Shown here piece after piece: positions 24,123 through 36,879 of a stretch of 64,000 nt of DNA. The notes under the pieces are model-generated. The model searched no databases. It was given only the letters and a program-made list of their open reading frames with translations, and was not told where the DNA came from. Source of the DNA: Aphidius gifuensis (Eukaryota; Arthropoda; Insecta; Hymenoptera; Braconidae). Position 1 is the first letter of the stretch. Each line of letters starts with the position of its first letter. The translations under genes and the position numbers were made by a program. The stretch is from the NCBI RefSeq assembly GCF_014905175.1, contig NC_057791.1, positions 4,712,001-4,776,000 of the forward strand, in the 5' to 3' direction.

Positions 24123-24826
24123 ATGGTTAGTAGTTGGAATTTTTATTTAATTTCAGGCATGGATAATTATTAAATAAAGTCACGATAAAGATTAGGAGTA
24201 TAACCTTTGATTTATTTATTTTTTTTTACATGTATGACAGGTTTTGCAACGATTTGTTGAAGCGGGACGTATTGCGTACATTCAAGAGGGGCAATATCGA
24301 GGAAAGTTGGTGTCCATTGTAGACGTCATTGATGCAAATAGAGTGAGTATTATAAATTATTTTAAAAATTTGAATAATTAAATATCTTTAAAAAAATGTT
24401 AAAAATAACAATAATAATGAATTTTTTTTATTACAGTGTTTAATAGATGGCCCAGAATCAAACGTACCTCGTTGTCAAATTAATTTAAAAAGCTTACACT
24501 TAACCAAGTTTAAAATCAGTATCCCCTACACTGGATCAACAAAAGTTATACGAAAAGCATGGATAAACTCTCGTGTTGAAGAAAAGTGGAGGAGTAGCTT
24601 GTGGGGTCAAAAAGTTGAAAACAAAAACAAGGTAAATTTCGTTATACCTAATTTATATTACGCGTATTTGTTTAATTAACTTTTTATTAATTTATTTTTT
24701 TTGTTTAATCCACAGAGAAGAAACATGAACGACTTCGCAAGATTTAAAGTGGGAAAAGCCAAACAGATTTACAACAAATTGAGAACAAATGCTTTCACTA
24801 CGTTGAAAAATAACTTAAAGTCCTAA
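24123..24826 (+). CDS. RpL14: 60S ribosomal protein L14 (eL14)
   Basis: Cytosolic large-subunit ribosomal protein with an N-terminal KOW-type fold. Exons: 24123-24125, 24241-24342, 24437-24631 and 24716-24826, giving 136 residues. The first coding exon contributes only the ATG codon before GTTAGT. Conserved landmarks are RFVEAGRIAYI, GKLVSIVDVIDANR, the IDGP motif, LHLTKFKISIPYTG, RKAW and MNDFARFKVGKAKQ. The protein stops at NLKS. It therefore lacks about 30 basic C-terminal residues of the fly protein and the longer Ala/Lys tail of vertebrates. The stop is followed after 62 bases by an AATAAA signal (24889-24894), so the short form looks genuine. All phases agree. Confidence 0.95.
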
Positions 24827-24888
24827 TAACTGCACTAAATACGTTTTTTGTTTTTAAGTTATTATTTATTTCTTGTAAATGCAAATAC

Positions 24889-24894
24889 AATAAA
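24889..24894 (+). terminator. Polyadenylation signal of RpL14
   Basis: AATAAA lies 62 bases after the stop codon in a short A/T-rich 3' UTR. Confidence 0.6.
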
Positions 24895-25504
24895 AAAAAT
24901 AAAAAATATTATGTTTTTTTTATTATTATTAATTATTTAGTGCATAAACAAACATAATTACGTAATTTTTATCAATAATTTTGACAAATTAAAATGATCA
25001 ATTTGAGGTTAGGTTGTCATTTTTTACAAAGACAAAGAGATTATCAATTTATTTATAAATAATTATAAATTTTTATTATTTATAGCATTTATTTATAATT
25101 TTATTAATTTATTTATTTTGTGAAATTACTGCTAAATGATTTAAATTTTTAAATAGGCTTTTTCATAGGGAATTTTTAAAACTTAACGTTGTCGTTCAAT
25201 GAATTTTCGCCTTGATAACTATCGTCAAGAATAACTTCAATGAAAATCCACCATCAGCTGTCACCCCTTTCATACTTGTGTTCACTTGTGTTAATTTTAT
25301 TTTGTTGCAAATGTATTTATTGATACAATATTTATCAATACATACATAGACAAAAGGGGTGTTTCACATTGTATAGAACACTATTAATTATTAATCAAGA
25401 ATTCAAGACTATAAAAGTTTTGTACAATTTTAATTTAAATTAATTAATTAACTAAAATTTACTCCTAATTTTGTTATTATCATTTATCATTATAAAAATT
25501 AATA
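24895..25504. other. Intergenic DNA between RpL14 and spire
   Basis: A/T-rich sequence with one modestly GC-richer patch (about 25185-25290) that may belong to the spire promoter. No other gene is seen. Confidence 0.45.
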
Positions 25505-28500
25505 ATGAATAGTGAAAATTGTGATGAAATTTCAGTGAAAAAAAAATTAACAAATTCACAAAAAACAAAACATATTAATTGTAAATTAAAAAATGATACA
25601 TTAAATCTTGAACAGACATTAAAAACATTAGATGGACCAATTGGGCAAGATCAAACATGGGCAGTATGTCATCAAACAGCAAAATGTTTATCAAAACTTC
25701 CATCAAATAATCTTCAAGAACTTACAAATCTCAATCAAATAATATTACACAAAGAAGGACATGTATCTCTTGATCTTTTTACAGGTAAGCAACACAATAT
25801 TTAAATACATAAATAAGTATATTAAAATGTTTTTTTATTTGTAGATTCAACAACTACTTATTCATCTGAAAAAAAAGTTGTTTTTTCATTGGGATTATTG
25901 TTATACAAAGCACTAGATTTTCGTTTAGATTTAAATCAAGAAAGATGTTTATCTCCTGGTTTAAAAAATTTAATATATTCAATGACAAATTGTGATGATG
26001 AACATGAACCAGAAGAACGACTTCAAGACACTGATGATGAAGGTATAGATTTAGAAACTGAAGGAGATGAAAATATTGTTCATGATAATTACACACTTAA
26101 ATATATAATTAAGGTAAATTATTATTTAATTTTATCATTTATTTTTGATTAATATAATAATAATATCAATAATGAAGATTGATGATAGGCAAATTATTTG
26201 TCTACGTTGTTTTAATTTAGATTTGTAATAAAAGAATTCAAGCAACTGATGAATATGCTGATATACATTATCGTTCTGTTATTCAAGCATTTGTTAATGA
26301 AGCACTTGAGCTAACTGAATTTTTAAATAAAGTTGCAGCTGAACGTTTTCAAAAAAATTTAAAAAAACTACAAAATGATACAACAAATAGTAGAATTGGA
26401 GTTTCATCAACTGAACATCTTGATATTCTCAATATTGATGATTGGGTAATTTTTTTTTAAATTAAAATATTGTTATTTAATTATTTGATTTTTATATTGT
26501 TTTTTTTTTATTCATTTAATCAGACTGATCTAAGGATTTGGCGGGCAATACAAGTAGGTCTATCGTTGATCACTAAATTGCTAAAAATAAAAATAATATC
26601 TATAAAAAATAAGAAAATTATTTGTATGTATTTTTTTATTTTAATATATTAATGAATATTGGGATTTTTATTGCAGGCTAGATTTTGGGTTCAAGTTATT
26701 GGAGAATTACATCATGGAATAAAATTGAAAAAAGTTGAAGCAAATTTATTAAAACGTAGTTTAAGTAAAAACAAAGATGACAAATTTGAATTAACACCAT
26801 ATGAAATTCTTATGAATGACATTAGAGAAAGAAAATATCATCTTAGAAAAACTCCAAAGCAATCACATGGTGTTCACAAAGATGCACATGACAGAATTTT
26901 AGAATTTATTAGGAGTCGACCACCTTTAAAAAAGGTAGTTAAAATTTTAAATATTTAATTTAATAATAGATATTAAATTAATAAATAATAATAATTATGT
27001 AGAATAATGTTGTAGGTAATTTTAATAATTAAAAAATTATTTTTAAACTTGATAAAATTTAGAGATTAGATAAATATAAACACTGGCTAAATATGTATAA
27101 TTATTTTGACTAATTTTTCGAAAGCAACAGCTATAAATAATTTATATATTTATAGGCATCTGAGAGAAAATTAGCTCCAAAACAATCACAGCTGACAATT
27201 AGAGAATTATTAATGGAAAGCATAAGAAAACATAAGTCAAATTCGGATGGAAAACAAAAAGGTGAATTATTATTTTATAAATTATTTTATTTTTTGGCTC
27301 AATAGAATATTAAAAAAACTTTCTGTTAAAAATAAAACAATCACATTGTATTATACAATTAGAACAATTGTGATTTAAAAATCTCGTCATTTTTTTGCAA
27401 CTTTCACTTTAATTCCTACACAAAAAAAAATCGCCATGAGTTATCATAGTATAGATAATAATAATTCATAATTATTTCATCATTATAACTATTTTAAAAA
27501 AAAACAATTGATTATTATTTTTTTTTTTTTACAAATAGTTTAATGAAAGTAAATGTCATTTTCTTTACGCGCATGTGCTATTATTTCAAATGCGCCTACA
27601 AATTTCATGACTCAACTTGCCAATCCTATGAGAATATATTTGAGAACCTTTTGCAGCAACGATCAATAATTTTATCATAAAAAAAAATAGTAGTAATTCA
27701 ACTTGGGCTTACTTTGGGTACATGCAGCAGCTTCCAATATATTTAATTAATTGAAATGAATATTAAATTATCACAAAAATTTGATAATCAAAAAGAAAAA
27801 AAAAAAAACATTTTAAAAATAGTGTTTTATTATTTTTAATTAATATCAATTGAATTAGTTAAATGTATTGAAATATCAAAGTGTAAATTTGCTTCTCTAG
27901 AATAAAAAAAAAAAATGATGAAATTTCGATCGTTAAAACAAAATGAACAAAGTGATTCTATTGACATTATGACGTAAAAAAATATAAATAATATATAAAA
28001 AAAATATATATGAAATAAAAAGTAAATAAACAAGTTATAAAATGCTACTAGCAGTAGGTGGTGAAGCAAGAAGAATTGTTCTTGGTGAAGTACCACCAGC
28101 CCAAGTTGAACATATACAAGAACCAGCTCAAGATGTTGCAGCTCAATGGCATCAGCAAGAAGGTCAAGAGTCTCATCCTATTCCTCAACCACGACCACGT
28201 ACTAAATCATCATTGACAACGAACAAAGATTTTAAAATCTATAATAGTAAGTTACAAAATTAATAACTAGCTTAATAATTTTTATTAACAATTACTTGAC
28301 AATTTTAAATTTATAAATAGTTGATTATTATTTTTTTTTTATCTTGCATTTATGTCTATTAATAAATTTATAACGTGTAAAATAAAATTATTGATTTAAT
28401 TTGATAAATATAGAAATGAAAAAAAAAAAAAAAAAAGAGTCATAAATATTAAATATTAATGTGTAAACATGACATGTGTTGTGTTTATCTACAATTTTTA

Positions 28501-29996
28501 TTAATTTATCAATTCTTGTGTGTATTATTTACAAAAAAAAATTGTTTTTTTGTTTAATTTTAGATACTAGTTATCATGAAGATTCAGAGGCTGAGATAAA
28601 TAATCAAAAAAAAAAAATAATTCCTGTAGATTTTCGATTAAAATTTGGTGGTGATGATGATATAGATGACGATGATCTTGATGATGAATATACAGTTACA
28701 AGATTTGAAGATGAAGATGAGCCTCAAATGAGTACAAAAAAATCAACTAAATTACATTGTTTACATGATGAAAATGAGCATAATATTTGTGTTGATGATG
28801 ATTATGATGATGATGATAAAAGTTCAGCAAATCCATGGAAAAAAACTGGTGGTTTACGTTTAACAAGAAATGAATATCATAGATTTTGTGATGCACAACT
28901 TGAATCATATGATTTAGCAACTCAATGTCCATCAAGACGTGCAGCAATTCGTAAACATTCAAATTCAGGTAATATAGCATCATTTATACCATTTAAAGAG
29001 ACACCACCGATACCAAGAACAAGATTACAAAATCGTCAACGTACAGTTATTGGCTCAGAGCATAGTATGAAAATTAATTTTTCTTCTTCAAATATAAAAA
29101 ATAAAATAATAACAAAAGATAATCAAATTAATTGTCAAACAACAACAACAACAGCAACAACAACATCAAATGATAATTTAAATGATAAAAAAGAAACAAC
29201 AAATCAAAGACCATCACTTGGTGATATGTTTTTAGATGAAAGATTATCATTGACACTTGAAGAAATTGTACATATACGTAGTGTTTTAACAAAAGCTGAA
29301 TTAGAATCATTACCAGTTGAAGGTAGAGTAAAAGAAGATGTTGAAAAACGTCGTGTATGTTTTTTATGTTTAAAAACACGTTTTGGATTTTGGGGACCAT
29401 GGGGTCAACGTTGTAGATTATGTGAAAGAACTGTTTGTGTTAAATGTTATTCAAAAATGCGAATTCCAACTGAACAATTTGCTCATGTACCTGTTGTATT
29501 ATTATCACCAGCATTATTATCACCATCAGAAAATGATACAAATGTTAAAAATACATGGTCAAGAAATGGTGTTGGTGGTGGTAGTGTTGGTTCAGCACCA
29601 GCATCACCAGCATACAGAAGACGTGAACATGGTTTAAATAATTCAACTCCTTCATCATCACCAAATCATTGTACACCATCTGGTAGTCTTACAACTGGTA
29701 CAACTCCAATTTATCATGAACAAAAAGATGATACATATTTTGATAAAAATAAAATATATTCTAAAATTAATAAAAGTCCAAATCGTATGACATCAAGTGT
29801 TATTGGTAATCTTAGTTCTGGTTGTAATGAACAACGTGTTTCATCTGAACATATACGTGGTGTATCAATGGTTGTTTGTTATGATTGTCGTATTATGGTT
29901 AAACAAATTATTAAATCATCACGTAGTACACGTCAAATAATACGAAATAATGTTATTTCAAGACTTACATTAAATTTATCACCAGCATATGTTTAA
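25505..29996 (+). CDS. spir: Spire, WH2-domain actin nucleator
   Basis: Actin nucleator that cooperates with formins, acting on vesicles and in oocytes. Exons: 25505-25784, 25845-26113, 26221-26445, optional 26524-26553, 26677-26934, 27156-27261, about 28058-28246 and 28564-29996. This gives 919 residues, or 929 with the microexon. The N-terminal KIND domain fills about residues 40-260 (QDQTWAVCHQ, KVVFSLGLLLYKALDF, DEYADIHYRSVIQAFV). The actin-binding WH2 cluster follows (ELTPYEILMNDIRERKYHLR, LEFIRSRPPLKKASERKL, IRELLMESIRKHK). The spir-box (LTLEEIVHIRSVLTKAELESL region, about residue 675) and a modified FYVE zinc finger (CFLCLKTRFGFWGPWG, CRLCERTVCVKCYSKM, later VVCYDCRIMVKQ) end the protein. 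Between them is an Asp-rich and Ser/Thr-rich linker. The acceptor of the penultimate exon is uncertain by 3 or 6 bases. Confidence 0.93.
26524..26553 (+). CDS. spir: 30-bp in-frame microexon of spire
   Basis: Bounded by TTTAATCAG and GTAGGT, it would insert TDLRIWRAIQ between DDW and ARFWVQV. Family proteins read W-A-R-F/L-W-V-Q directly, so the constitutive transcript should skip it. Both flanking introns (78 and 123 bp) have good signals and the exon keeps the frame. Confidence 0.55.
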
Positions 29997-31239
29997 ATGT
30001 TCAATTAAAAATAACAAATTATTAGTTGAAAAATTTATTTTATTTTTTTTCTGAACTGTATAGAGTTTTTTTCAATAGAGGGCCCAATTTTAACATTTTT
30101 ATTTTTCATTTAAAAAATCTATTAAAGCGAGTAATGAATATATATTAGCAGTCTTCGTTGAAAATCTATTTTACTATCATATTAACTCAATCAAGAGTAG
30201 AAATGGCCTAATCATAAATTAATAAAATTATTGTACATAATATTTACTGTAAAATTGACAAAAAAAAAGAATATATTGGTTTGAAAAGTTATCAAGAAAT
30301 AATATTGTCGTAAATGACAAATAACCGCTGTTAAATAAACGCAGTAGAGTACAAGCACAATAAAATCAATTAATCATTATTATTTATATATTTTTTATTT
30401 GAAAATCTAAATAAAAAATATTAAATAAAACTTGTAAATTCAAAAATACTAAATGAGATAGAAAAAGAGACACTTCCTTGACTTTTCGAGTGATATCTAG
30501 TTTAAAAAAAAAAAAAAAACATTACTCGAATAGTAGCACTATTTAATTTTACACATGTATATTTTAAACATGAGCATTTACTCAAACTGCTATCACAAAA
30601 TTATATAACTAATAATTTTCATAGATTCATAGATTAAATGTTAACTGTTGAAGATGATTATATTATTATTATAAAATTAAATGAATGGTTGAAAAAATGG
30701 GCTGGATCCTATTGTTATGAAATACTTATTGTTGACTGAAAAAAAAAATGACAAAAAAAAGAAAAAAAAATAATTATATAGGTATATAAATGAAGCATCT
30801 ACATAGATCTCAAATAAATACTATTCTAGTTTATGAAAATTTAAGATATTAATGATGATGTAATGAATGACCTTTAGTATGTGTCATAAAAAAAAAAAGA
30901 AAATTCCATTAATTAATAAGTTATCATGTATTTGTCTGCATAATTTTAAGGTATGTTTAATTTTTCTCCATAAATTTATTGTAAATTAAAATTTGAAATG
31001 AAAAAAAAAAAAAAAAATGAATCTTCAATTATGTCTCGTATAAATGTTATTCATTTCTATATCACTTGAGACACAGTTCTAACATTGATGATCGTAGAAA
31101 AGAAAAAAAAAAAAAGTTAACTCAAAATAAATAATAAAAAAATTTATTTGAAGATAATTTGTATAATATGTTTATTATTTTTTATTATTTTAGAAATTAT
31201 TGTTTCAATTGGTAGCTGTTTAGGCTAATTATTTTCTAG
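29997..31239. other. spire 3' UTR and intergenic DNA
   Basis: A/T-rich with many A homopolymers. No gene, structured RNA or repeat is recognised. Confidence 0.45.
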
Positions 31240-31490
31240 TTGAATGGAAGTATTTGCCAGTGATTGGAGATGATGATGGAATCGAAGCTGCTTGTCGAGT
31301 TTACAACGAGTCATTAGATACTGATGAAAAACTTGCTGGTTTAAATTGTTTTGGATAGCTTGAATTAATTAAAAATTGCTGAAGAACATCTACTTTATAC
31401 GAATTTCGTGTTAGAGGTACTTTATCTAGTATGGCAGAATTTGCAGATGATTTTAAATGTCCAAGTGTTTCGTCTTCAAAAAAAAAAAAA
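31240..31490 (+). pseudogene. Neprilysin-like (M13 metallopeptidase) pseudogene fragment
   Basis: After a TTTTCTAG acceptor-like signal one frame reads EWKYLPVIGDDDGIEAACRV, then DEKLAGLN and, after two in-frame stops (TAG near 31357, TGA near 31380), YEFRVRGTLSSMAEFADDFK with CP. The order GGI-AA-Y, LPGLN, and HSP-x-FRV-G-LSN-x-EFA-x-x-F-x-C is the C-terminal signature of M13 peptidases. About 25-30 residues expected between GLN and EFRV are shortened. The sequence ends in a run of 16 A (31478-31493) instead of the family's terminal C-x-x-W. No other exons of the gene are visible, so this is a remnant. Confidence 0.65.
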
Positions 31491-33039
31491 AAACATGTAA
31501 GTCAAGAATATTATAATAATTATTTTTAAATCTATCAACACAGTTTAATTTATAAAAATAATAATTATATATAGTGATAAAACTATGAAAAGTAATTTAA
31601 AAAAAAAAATACATAATTTTTATTTTTTATATATGTGTTTAGTACGGAATTTATTGAATTAAATTTTTCAACTTTTATTATAAAAGTAATAATGACATAT
31701 TTTAAAATAATTATAAATATAAAATTTAAAAAAAAATCGAAACAAATTAATTATTATTTATGAAAAGATATAATTTTTTTCTTTTATATTTTTTAGTAAT
31801 TCAAAAGATAATAAATCATTGGAGAAGAGAATGAAAAAGGAGTGAGATGAATTATATCAAAAACTTCAATAATATTTTTTATCTTTAAGATAGCTGCATA
31901 TTTTATATTATTTGTTTTCAATTTAAATTGAGTAAGTATATCCTTGTACTATTTCCTCAAAACTTAACATTTTTTTTTATCTTTTGAAAACTACAAAAAC
32001 AGCAAGATAAAATGTATTTAATTATTTTTTTAAAAAAAGGTTTTAAGCAATTATTAATGTTTTTTATTTATTTGTTTATTGTTTTTAGTATGGAACGATA
32101 TCACAATATATATTGTGATTATTAAAATGCATTTTTTTATATATAGAAATAATGATTGATAATATTTACCAGGTTTTCTCAAATATATGTGTCTACTATT
32201 TTAAATACATGAAATTAATAGATGAAATTATTAAAAAAATATCGTTGTAAATGATGGATATAAATTTCTAGCTTTCATCAAATCTACATTAATAATAAGA
32301 ATAATTAATAAAGTACAGACATACACAGTTCTAATTGAACTTAAAAAAAATTTCTTTATACAACTTATAGAAATAGCGTAACATCTATTTATTACTACGT
32401 TTTTTTTTTTTTTTTTCTTTTAAATTTCAATATTGTTTATTATTGAATAATATATCCGATAAGATTGGCTTCGTGGTTAGAAAATTTTTCTTTAAAAATA
32501 CACTTCTTATTGTTTCATAATAAATAATTAAAATGTCTAAATAATTCAATGAATATATGAAATTTTATCATACCATTGTCATAATAACAGAAGAGTCAAA
32601 TAGCCAATAATTATAATTCATAATAATAGAAGGGCGTAAGTCAGACTGTTGATGGCATTTTATTTTACATAGTATTTCTGGACTAAAAAAAAAAGAAAAT
32701 ATTAGAAGAGCGTAATGGACATTAAAATAAAATGAGAAAGACTTTTTTTAATTATAGTGAAATATTTGTAAAATAATAATAGAAAGAGATTTTAATACCA
32801 AGTCTTTTTTAAGACTAAAAATATCTCAATAAATAAAATGCCAACAACAGTTTGCCCTAGTATTATAAAAAAAAAAAATAAAACGAAAAGAAAAATGGCA
32901 CTTGAAGACTTCTGTTATTACGATGATGATATAAACTCTTTAATGTATGATAGTACGAAATGTTTTTTTTTGATTTTATTAATTTTTGTTTTTGTCTATT
33001 ATCGCTTATTGTATCATATCTAATTATGAGCTATATTTA
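31491..33039. other. Intergenic DNA between the pseudogene and Asx
   Basis: A/T-rich DNA with A and T homopolymer runs. The Asx 3' UTR must lie in its right part. A short plus-strand frame at 32838-33023 has no family match. Nothing else is seen. Confidence 0.45.
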
Positions 33040-36000
33040 TTAACGTATTAGACAAGTAGCACATAATCTTTGAGGGCCAATGCAATCATCATGACAAAAA
33101 GCTCCACATTGTCGACAAATAACCATTGCACTACGCATACTGCAATCACAAGGTGGTGGTGGATCACCACCCATAATAACACCAGGTGCACCTGGTTCAG
33201 CTCCACCACCACCACGACCATCATTTGTATTTCTTGCTTTAAGTGTAACAGCTTGATGTGAACCTTCACCAGCTGATGCTGGTCTACCACGTACTAAATG
33301 TACACCAACACCTAAACCAGCAATTTGAGGTGGTAATGGTGGTGCTGATGATGCTCTTGGTGCTCCATCACTAACTCCTGTTCTTTGAACTAATATATAT
33401 TGACCAAAATTTCCAGTATTATTAGTTCCTAAATGTGCCATTGTTGTTGTCATTGCTGATCCATTTTCTGTTGTCTGGAAAAAAATTAATATATTGTCAA
33501 TATTTGATATATATAAAAAAAAAAAAAAACAAATTGTAAGTTAGAAATATTATATAATAATTATTTAAACCTCAATTATTGGATTTTGTCGTGTTGTTGA
33601 TATCACTGGTCTTAACATAACAGCTTGAGTTTTGTTTTGTTGTTTACAGCCAATTTGTTGCATTGTTGATTGTTGTTTTTGTGGTTTAACAGTTGTTAAT
33701 GTACGTCCACCAGATTTGTTTGATGTAAAAACAGCATCACCACGTGCTAATAAACTTGGTGGTGGTTTTAAATGTGCTTTTAATTGATCTCTATTTGGTG
33801 AACTTTGAATAACAGCTTGACAAATTTGATAACTACGCTCAAGATTAACTGCTCCAGGTGGTTCTTTTGTTGTACTTTTAGATCTTCCAGTATTTTGTTC
33901 TTTATTTGAATTTCTTGAACTACGATTACTTGATTGTCCACTTGAACGTGCTGATCTAACATGAACATTTGGATTTGTATATTGTGGATGTTGCATTTGT
34001 GTTATAATTTGACGATTTTGAGTTACTGGTAGAGATGTTTGATGATGAAATATTGCATTTTGTAAATGTCCTTGAATAACACCTTGTACATGTTGTCCAG
34101 TAAAATTATTTCTTGTATTATTAATAACTTTACTGGTACTTTGATTTGTTAATTGTACTAATTCTTGATTTGGCTTTTGTTGTGCTGTTTGTTTTGTTGT
34201 TAAAGTATTTGTATTATTTATATTTTGATGAAATCTTGGAATAAAACGTATCGATTGAAGTGGAGGAAATGAAATCATTGGTGGACTTGGTGATTGAATA
34301 TTTGTAAGTACAGAACTTGTTGGAGGTGTACTAACTGACATTGTCTCTTGAAATGGTAATGATTCACAATTTACAGTCTCAATTGTCGTCATCTCACCAA
34401 CAAATGGTTGTGGTTTTTGTTGCTGTACTGGCGGTGGTGGTAGTGGTGGCGGTGGTAGCGACGATTGCTGCTGCTGCTGCTGTTGTTGTTGCTGTTGTTG
34501 AAATTTTCCTGGAATTTGTGTTTGACTCGTAGAAGCTGCTAAATCTTGAATTGTTGATGAATCATTACAATCCTCTTGAGTTGTCACTGTAATATTTGCA
34601 GCAACTGAACCATCTAATGCTGCAACTAGTGGCCATGTCACTTGAAGATCATCTTGTGTCGTAATATTATTAATAGCTGTTGTTGTATTATTATTGTTGT
34701 TATTATTATTATTGATTGTTGAATCAACTGGCCAGCTACATTCCAACATTTCTGAACAAACATAATTATTAGCATCACGTAATTCTTCATCTTCATTAAT
34801 ATTTGTTTCTTGAATATCTTGAATATCTTTTGTTTGATCGTTTATAATTTGTGTTTCATTATCATCCGAGCCAGTTGATCCCATCTCCATACCTTCAAGT
34901 AGCGGATATATAACTTCTTCAGTACAACTTGAAATTTCTTCATAAGCTTCTCTCATTTCACCACGTACTTCAAGCTCATGAATTCTTTGAAGAGTTTCAG
35001 AATCAATTTCCATGGCTTCTGGTATTGGCTCAGTATCTGTTGTTGTATTATTAATTGGTACATTAATAACATTATCTTCAATAACAATATCTGTAGCTAT
35101 AACATTTTCATGAGATTGAATATTTTCAAATACACTATCACTTTTACATTTTGATGATTCATATATTTTTTCATTATTATCTAATGTATCAAATTGTTGT
35201 TCACAATTATCATCAGTAGTATCACGAGATATTTCAATATCAGATACTTGTGATAAATTAACAATTAAATTATTATCTTGTGAATAACATTTAATTGTTT
35301 CATTATCATTTTGTTCATTATCATTATTTATTTTTTCATTATTCACTTCATCAGTATCAGAATTTATTGTATCTTCAATTGTTGATATTATAATTGTTTC
35401 ATTTAATGGTGTTGTTGGTTCTATATTTAATGAATTTTTTTCATCAAATTGTACTTTGTTAATAATAATATTATTATTTGTCATTGTATCATGGTCCCGT
35501 TTTGAATTTTTATTAATTTCAATTAAATCAGAATCATGTTTTATATCCATTTGAATATCATCAATATTATTTTTTTTATTGTCAGATAATTCAGTATCAT
35601 TATTTATAAATTTATTTTCATTTTTTGTATCTGTATTAATATTATTATTACTATTTGTTATAACATCAATTGTTATATGATTAATTTTATTATTTAATCT
35701 ATTATCAATTGTTTCATTGATTTCTAATGTTGTTGTATTTATACATTGATTAATTATTTTATTATCTGCATTAATAGGTTTTGTCGTACACGTTTCATTA
35801 ATTGCCGAATTTTTAATTGGACAATTAATTGTCTCAGTCTTATTATTTGGCATTTCTAATACATTACGACAATATATATCATTTATTGCTTGTGTATCTT
35901 GATTATTTGTTTCCAATCCTAAACGAAAACTTGATCTTGTTACAGCACCACCACTTATTCTTGGTTCTTGATTAATACAATGTATATTATTATTATAACG

Positions 36001-36879
36001 TTGTTGCTGTTGTCGTTGTTGTTGTTGTTGTTGTTTTTGTTTTGGTTCTTTTTTATCACCCCATATTGGCTCAAAATGTTTTAATTTCCATGGATCAAGT
36101 TTGTTTTTATCTTTTTCAGCTTCCATTTTTAATCTTTGTTGATTTTCAGGTGTAAATTCACCTTCAGCAAGTCTTTTACGCCATTCTAAACATGCACGAG
36201 CAAAAAATTCATTATTTAAACCAGATGTTGCTGCATCTTGTCTATCAACACCAGGTAATAATTGAGCTAATTTTTTTTGATAAAGTGGTGGAAGTCCTTG
36301 AAATGTATGCCTATTTAATAATGCACGTAAACTTGTACTTGATAATATACTTGCTGGTGATTCAAGATCAACAAGTCCAGCTTCAAGTTGTGCAGCTGCT
36401 GATAGTCTTTTTGTTGAACGTCGACGACTTGATTTTAAACTAAAACCAGGAAGGCTTGCTAATACTTCTCTCATTGTTGCTGCTGGTTCTTCAACTTGGG
36501 AAAAAAACAAAAAAATATTTTACATAATATATATATTTATTTATAAAAAATAGATAGATATATAAATAATGTAAATAAAATTACCTGTCATATTTTGTTG
36601 TATATTAGACATAGAAGATAATAAATCATTAACTGGTAGTGGAGATGGTACAGTTGGTGGTGTTTGTACTACTATTGGTGGTAATGGTTTAACAATAATT
36701 CGCGGTAATGATCTTGAATTACCAGATGCAATTGTTGTATTTTTTCTTCGTCTTTTTACTTGTTGACGTAATGCATGTTTTATAACTTTTTTACTATGTA
36801 CCATACCAGAATAATTTGAGCAACTAGGACTCATATCTCCACTACCATCATTTCTATTTGCATCAACAGTAGTATCCAT
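33040..36879 (-). CDS. Asx: Additional sex combs (ASXL) Polycomb-group protein
   Basis: Chromatin regulator; with Calypso/BAP1 it forms the PR-DUB complex that deubiquitinates H2A. Exons on the minus strand are 36585-36879, 33571-36494 and 33040-33474, giving 1217 residues. The N-terminal part has a basic region (KKVIKHALRQQVKRRRKN). The DEUBAD domain (about residues 145-270) contains LRALLNRHTFQGLPPLYQKK, QLLPGVDRQD, LNNEFFARACLEWRKRLAEG and EFTPENQQ. A very long Asn/Ser/Thr/Glu-rich disordered middle has two polyGln tracts (near 34458-34500 and 36000-36040). The last 37 residues form the atypical ASXL PHD finger (CDCSMRSAMVICRQCGAFCH, DDCIGPQRLCATC). No HARE-HTH domain is encoded in these exons. 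Confidence 0.95.

Noticed and set aside
29128..29400. Minus-strand frame opposite spire exon 8
   Set aside because: Low-complexity shadow of the spire Thr-rich linker and spir-box; no independent signals.
34341..34532. Val/Ala-rich plus-strand frame
   Set aside because: It is the antisense of the polyGln tract in Asx.
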